Assembly: GCA_030765245.1 (NCBI GenBank)
Contig: JAVCCX010000385.1
Location: 1 to 6,475, forward strand
Origin: Candidatus Zophobacter franzmannii
Lineage (GTDB): Bacteria; Cloacimonadota; Cloacimonadia; Cloacimonadales; JAFGVF01
Length of the DNA stretch: 6,475 nucleotides
Direction: 5' to 3'
The position numbers and the translations under genes are program-made. Numbering within the stretch: the stretch's first letter is position 1; every line of letters starts with the position of its first letter. The notes beneath the pieces were generated by a model. That model ran no database searches and was not told the DNA's origin. It saw nothing but the letters and a program-made list of their open reading frames with translations. This document shows positions 3,789 to 6,475 of this stretch, in pieces.

Positions 3789-5351
3789 GTGTTACAACTT
3801 TCCATCAAACAGGAAAAGATAGAGAAGGCGAAGAAACTCGCCGGACAGATTGTTAATTCATTTGATTGGCTTTTCAATGGTTACAGCTCAGAGACTATCG
3901 AGCGGACTATTGTAAGATTAATGGGTATTGACGGTGCAACAAGCGATGGGACTCCTTTCCCTAATGTTATCGTTGAAGACCTGAAAAGCAAGAAGGTATT
4001 AGAACGCGGTGTTGCCTATTGGGTAGCAAACGCAATGTGTGCCTTGAACCTTACAGCTCAAGAAGTTGCGGATAAAGTAGCCATAGGTGAACTTGACCTT
4101 AGTAGTGTCAAACCACAGGCTGACGAGAAGGTGTTGGAAGTTATCAATACCCAGACAGCCACAATGCTTAAGCATATCAAATCCCAGAATAACTTCCGTG
4201 AAGAGAAGTTTGCGACTTATGGTCCTCGCAGAAAGCCAGCTCTCTATGTGATTGTAGCGACCGGTAACATCTATGAAGATGTTCTCCAGGCTCAGGCTGC
4301 TGCCCGTGAAGGTGCTGACATTATCGCGGTTATCCGCTCTACTGCTCAATCATTACTCGACTATGTGCCTTATGGTGCAACCACTGAAGGTTTCGGTGGT
4401 ACATTCGCTACTCAGGAGAACTTCCGCATCATGCGTAAGGGACTCGATGAAGTTGGCGATGAAATTAAAAGATATATCGGGCTTACCAACTATGCTTCCG
4501 GTTTATGTATGCCGGAGATCGCAGCGATGGGTGCAATTGAGCGTCTTGATGTGATGCTTAATGATGCGATGTACGGAATCCTGTTCCGTGATATCAACCC
4601 TCGTAGAACCCTACTCGACCAATACTTCTCTCGCATGATCAATGCCTATGCAGGAATTGAGATTCAGACAGGTGAAGATAACTATCTTACCACATCTGAC
4701 GCGATTGAGAAAGCATATACAGTTACCGCATCTCAGCTGATTAACGAACAGTTTGCTGAATATTCAGGAATCAAGGAAGAAAAGATGGGATTAGGTCATG
4801 CCTATGAGATTAATCCTGAGATTGAGAACAGCTTCTCGTATGAGCTGGCACATGCCCTGCTTACAAAGACCATCTTCCCTACTGCTCCGGTGAAATACAT
4901 GCCACCTACCAAGTTTGCCTCAGGTAATGTCTTCAAGACTCACCTGATGGATGCAATGTTTAACTTTGTTGGACAGCTTACCGGACAGGGTGTACAGCTT
5001 CTCGGGATGATGACTGAAGCGATTCATACTCCGCATATTGCTGATAGAGCACTTGCGATTGAGAATGCGAACTATATCTTCACTGCTGTGAAAGACCTTG
5101 GTCAAGAACTTACCTTAGATCCTGACGGGTTTATCAATAAGCGTGCTAATTTAGTCCTTGACGAAGCTATCGACTTCCTTCAGAAGGTTGTTGATACCGG
5201 ACTCTTTGAAGCTATGGCTCGCGGTGACTTTGCAGATATTAAACGCCCTGAAGATAAGGGTAAGGGTGCACAAGGTGTATTCAAGCGTTCAGACAACTAT
5301 CTCAACCCATTCCTTGAGCAGATGAAGCAGGAATTGGGACTAAACAGGTAA
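3789..5351 (+). CDS. kamD: Lysine 5,6-aminomutase alpha subunit
   Basis: This is the large subunit of the B12- and PLP-dependent aminomutase that moves the terminal amino group of D-lysine or L-beta-lysine from the last carbon to its neighbour in lysine fermentation. The 520 residues match the family length (about 516 in Clostridium sticklandii) and form the TIM barrel that caps the B12 domain supplied by KamE. Characteristic segments are YVIVATGNIYEDV (153-165), SLLDYVPYGATTEGFGGT (188-205), MPEIAAMGAIERLDVMLNDA (241-260), GEDNYLTT (295-302) and KYMPPTKF (369-376). By recalled alignment, the PLP and substrate residues of the clostridial enzyme correspond to R183, S188, S237, Y262, R267, D297 and K369, all present. 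The GTG start has a strong GGGAGGAG upstream, and family-like sequence begins soon after. kamE follows after nine bases. No kamA or reactivase gene is adjacent. Confidence 0.98.
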   Translation: MLQLSIKQEKIEKAKKLAGQIVNSFDWLFNGYSSETIERTIVRLMGIDGATSDGTPFPNVIVEDLKSKKVLERGVAYWVANAMCALNLTAQEVADKVAIGELDLSSVKPQADEKVLEVINTQTATMLKHIKSQNNFREEKFATYGPRRKPALYVIVATGNIYEDVLQAQAAAREGADIIAVIRSTAQSLLDYVPYGATTEGFGGTFATQENFRIMRKGLDEVGDEIKRYIGLTNYASGLCMPEIAAMGAIERLDVMLNDAMYGILFRDINPRRTLLDQYFSRMINAYAGIEIQTGEDNYLTTSDAIEKAYTVTASQLINEQFAEYSGIKEEKMGLGHAYEINPEIENSFSYELAHALLTKTIFPTAPVKYMPPTKFASGNVFKTHLMDAMFNFVGQLTGQGVQLLGMMTEAIHTPHIADRALAIENANYIFTAVKDLGQELTLDPDGFINKRANLVLDEAIDFLQKVVDTGLFEAMARGDFADIKRPEDKGKGAQGVFKRSDNYLNPFLEQMKQELGLNR

Positions 5352-5356
5352 GGAGG
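5350..5356 (+). promoter_or_regulatory. Ribosome-binding site of kamE overlapping the kamD stop
   Basis: AAGGAGG begins inside the TAA stop codon of kamD and lies four bases before the kamE ATG (5361). The arrangement points to translational coupling, which would help keep the two subunits in equal amounts. Confidence 0.8.
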
Positions 5357-5360
5357 AAAG

Positions 5361-6116
5361 ATGCCGGTTAAAACAGATCCAAAAAGAATTAGACCTTATG
5401 GTGATACACTGAATGACGGAAGAGTTCAGATATCTTTTACTCTGCCTGTACCTTGTGATGAACAGGGAAAAGAAGCTGCTCGCCAGATCCTTCGTAAGAT
5501 GGGAATGAGTGAAATAGATGTATGTCATATGAATGACCTTACAGAAGGCTTTACTCATTTCAACGCCTATGCAACTTCTAATGCTGAAGTTGACCTCACT
5601 TCTATCAAAGTGAAGATTGTAGAGACTCCTGTGATGGATATGTATGAGAATGATGAGTATATTGATCAGAATATCGGTCGTGACCTCATTGTTGTGGGTG
5701 CTTGTATCGAAAGTGATGCCCATACAGTTGGTATCGATGCAATCATGAATATGAAAGGTTATAATCATAGATACGGTCTAGAGAGATATAAACATATCGA
5801 AGCTATCAACATGGGTGCTCAGGTGTCATGCGAAGACCTTCTTCAGAAGGCTCGTGCAGTGAATGCGGATGCTATTCTTGTATCCCAGATTGTGACCCAG
5901 AAGAATATCCATATAGCTAATCTTACAAAGCTTATCGAGATGGCTGAAGCAGAAGGATTGAGAGATAAAATGCTCTTTATCTGCGGTGGACCAAGACTCA
6001 ATCACGAGATTGCAATTGAACTCGGGTATGATGCGGGATTCGGGACAGGTTCCTACTCTACAGATGTAGCATCCTTTATCTCTGTGACTATTGCTGAGAA
6101 AGCTGAAAACAACTAA
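5361..6116 (+). CDS. kamE: Lysine 5,6-aminomutase beta subunit (B12-binding)
   Basis: This is the small subunit of the aminomutase, 251 residues against about 262 in Clostridium sticklandii. Residues 1 to about 100 form the dimerisation region, and 105-250 the Rossmann-like cobalamin domain. The base-off B12 signature DxHxxG is seen as DAHTVG (119-124), with H121 as the lower cobalt ligand. K132 in IMNMKGY is eleven residues further on, the spacing of the B12 His and the PLP Schiff-base Lys in the clostridial enzyme (His133 and Lys144). SQIVTQKN (about 185-192) and CGGPR line the B12 tail pocket, and GYDAGFGTGSY is the typical C-terminal loop. A separate barrel subunit (KamD) plus this small subunit carrying both B12 and PLP Lys distinguishes it from ornithine 4,5-aminomutase, where these lie on one large chain. 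A terminator follows directly. Confidence 0.98.
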   Translation: MPVKTDPKRIRPYGDTLNDGRVQISFTLPVPCDEQGKEAARQILRKMGMSEIDVCHMNDLTEGFTHFNAYATSNAEVDLTSIKVKIVETPVMDMYENDEYIDQNIGRDLIVVGACIESDAHTVGIDAIMNMKGYNHRYGLERYKHIEAINMGAQVSCEDLLQKARAVNADAILVSQIVTQKNIHIANLTKLIEMAEAEGLRDKMLFICGGPRLNHEIAIELGYDAGFGTGSYSTDVASFISVTIAEKAENN

Positions 6117-6137
6117 GATTTACAGAATTATATAAAG

Positions 6138-6167
6138 AAGGCTGTTTCTACGGGAACCGCCTTTTCT
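6138..6167 (+). terminator. Rho-independent terminator of kamDE
   Basis: Stem AAGGC-T-GTTTC (6138-6148) pairs with GGAAC-C-GCCTT (6153-6163), giving five pairs, one mismatch and five pairs including one G-T. The loop TACG (6149-6152) closed by C-G makes a stable cUACGg tetraloop. TTTTCT follows at 6162-6167. It is 22 bases after the kamE stop. Confidence 0.85.
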
Positions 6168-6188
6168 AATACCTATTCAATATTTACT

Positions 6189-6217
6189 TTGACATCTTAT
6201 TATAGGGAAACTACTTT
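6189..6217 (+). promoter_or_regulatory. Candidate promoter of the ovoA-like gene
   Basis: A perfect TTGACA (6189-6194) is followed at 17 bp by TACTTT (6212-6217), a weak -10 box. Other AT-rich possibilities, such as TATTAT at 6198-6203, exist. Its position between the kamE terminator and the next gene supports independent transcription. Confidence 0.4.
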
Positions 6218-6246
6218 ACGATTATAAAAATTCAAGCGAGGCATGG

Positions 6247-6475
6247 ATGGATTATAAAGTAACAAAAACGGTTAACCTAGTCAAAGGCACACGGGACGAT
6301 AAGAGAGAAGAAATATTACAGTATTTTAGAGATACATGGGAAATTGATGAACAAATATTTGCATCACTGAAACCCGAATCTTTTTACATGAGAGCGGATG
6401 CCCTGCGACATCCTATCATCTTCTACTACGGGCATACAGCAACTTTCTATATCAATAAACTGGTGATATCTAAGG
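6247..6475 (+). CDS. ovoA: N-terminus of OvoA-like 5-histidylcysteine sulfoxide synthase (partial)
   Basis: Seventy-six codons are visible before the right edge. The sequence KTVNLVKGTRDDKREEILQY (residues 7-26) and LRHPIIFYYGHTATFYINKL (residues 53-72) match the start of OvoA proteins, which typically read 'TRTVNLNGGDPEQKREEIRAYFH' and 'PLRHPLIFYFGHTAVFFVNKL'. This is the DinB-like N-terminal domain of the EgtB/OvoA iron enzymes. OvoA joins cysteine to histidine with O2 in the first step of ovothiol synthesis; the iron-binding HxxxH and the C-terminal methyltransferase would lie beyond the window. GAGG (6238-6241) is five bases before this ATG. The ATG four bases earlier is out of frame and stops at once. 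Selenoneine synthase (SenA) or an EgtB paralogue is the alternative, because only 76 residues can be judged. Confidence 0.85.
   Translation, partial: MDYKVTKTVNLVKGTRDDKREEILQYFRDTWEIDEQIFASLKPESFYMRADALRHPIIFYYGHTATFYINKLVISK

Noticed and set aside
3999..4349. 116-codon minus-strand ORF
   Set aside because: It is the antisense shadow of kamD, whose plus-strand frame is strongly family-like. The same applies to the frames at 4273-4554 (plus) and 4920-5105 (minus).
5340..5768. 142-codon minus-strand ORF
   Set aside because: It is the antisense shadow of kamE.

Overview
The window looks like a piece of an AT-rich bacterial chromosome from an anaerobic amino-acid fermenter. The strongest evidence is a complete kamD-kamE pair encoding both subunits of the coenzyme-B12/PLP-dependent lysine 5,6-aminomutase. 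Long gene-poor stretches full of short palindromes and dispersed repeat phrases recall Bacteroidota and Cloacimonadota-type candidate-phylum genomes. That placement is inference from style, not from a marker gene.

Layout. Positions 1-616 (minus) hold a TetR/AcrR-type repressor that runs off the left edge, with a candidate operator about 200 bp upstream. From 617 to about 1830 I see no gene, only clusters of small perfect hairpins, recognisable dispersed repeat phrases and a perfect palindrome made of two inverted DnaA-box-like 9-mers. From 1874 to 2469 two broken genes face each other: the 5' part of an NMT1/THI5-like periplasmic binding protein (plus) and the 5' part of a glyoxalase-fold protein (minus). 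Both lose family resemblance at the same place, about 2191-2200, as if a deletion or rearrangement had joined them. Positions 2513-3157 (minus) encode an intact uridine-kinase-like P-loop NTPase, which lies just upstream of the glyoxalase fragment on the same strand. Positions 3239-3788 are again gene-less: six short palindromes in about 200 bp, then a decayed dispersed repeat that mimics an ORF.

From 3789 the sequence is tidy. kamD (3789-5351) and kamE (5361-6116) form a two-gene operon with a strong Shine-Dalgarno sequence overlapping the kamD stop codon. It closes with a Rho-independent terminator whose loop is a cUACGg tetraloop. The operon converts D-lysine or beta-lysine to diaminohexanoates in lysine fermentation to acetate and butyrate. 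No other genes of that pathway are in the window. After the terminator a new gene begins at 6247 and runs off the right edge. Its N-terminus matches OvoA, the ovothiol-forming 5-histidylcysteine sulfoxide synthase.

I did not find a convincing new multi-gene system. The most unusual material is the repeat and hairpin content of the two gene-less stretches and the two-gene breakpoint between them.
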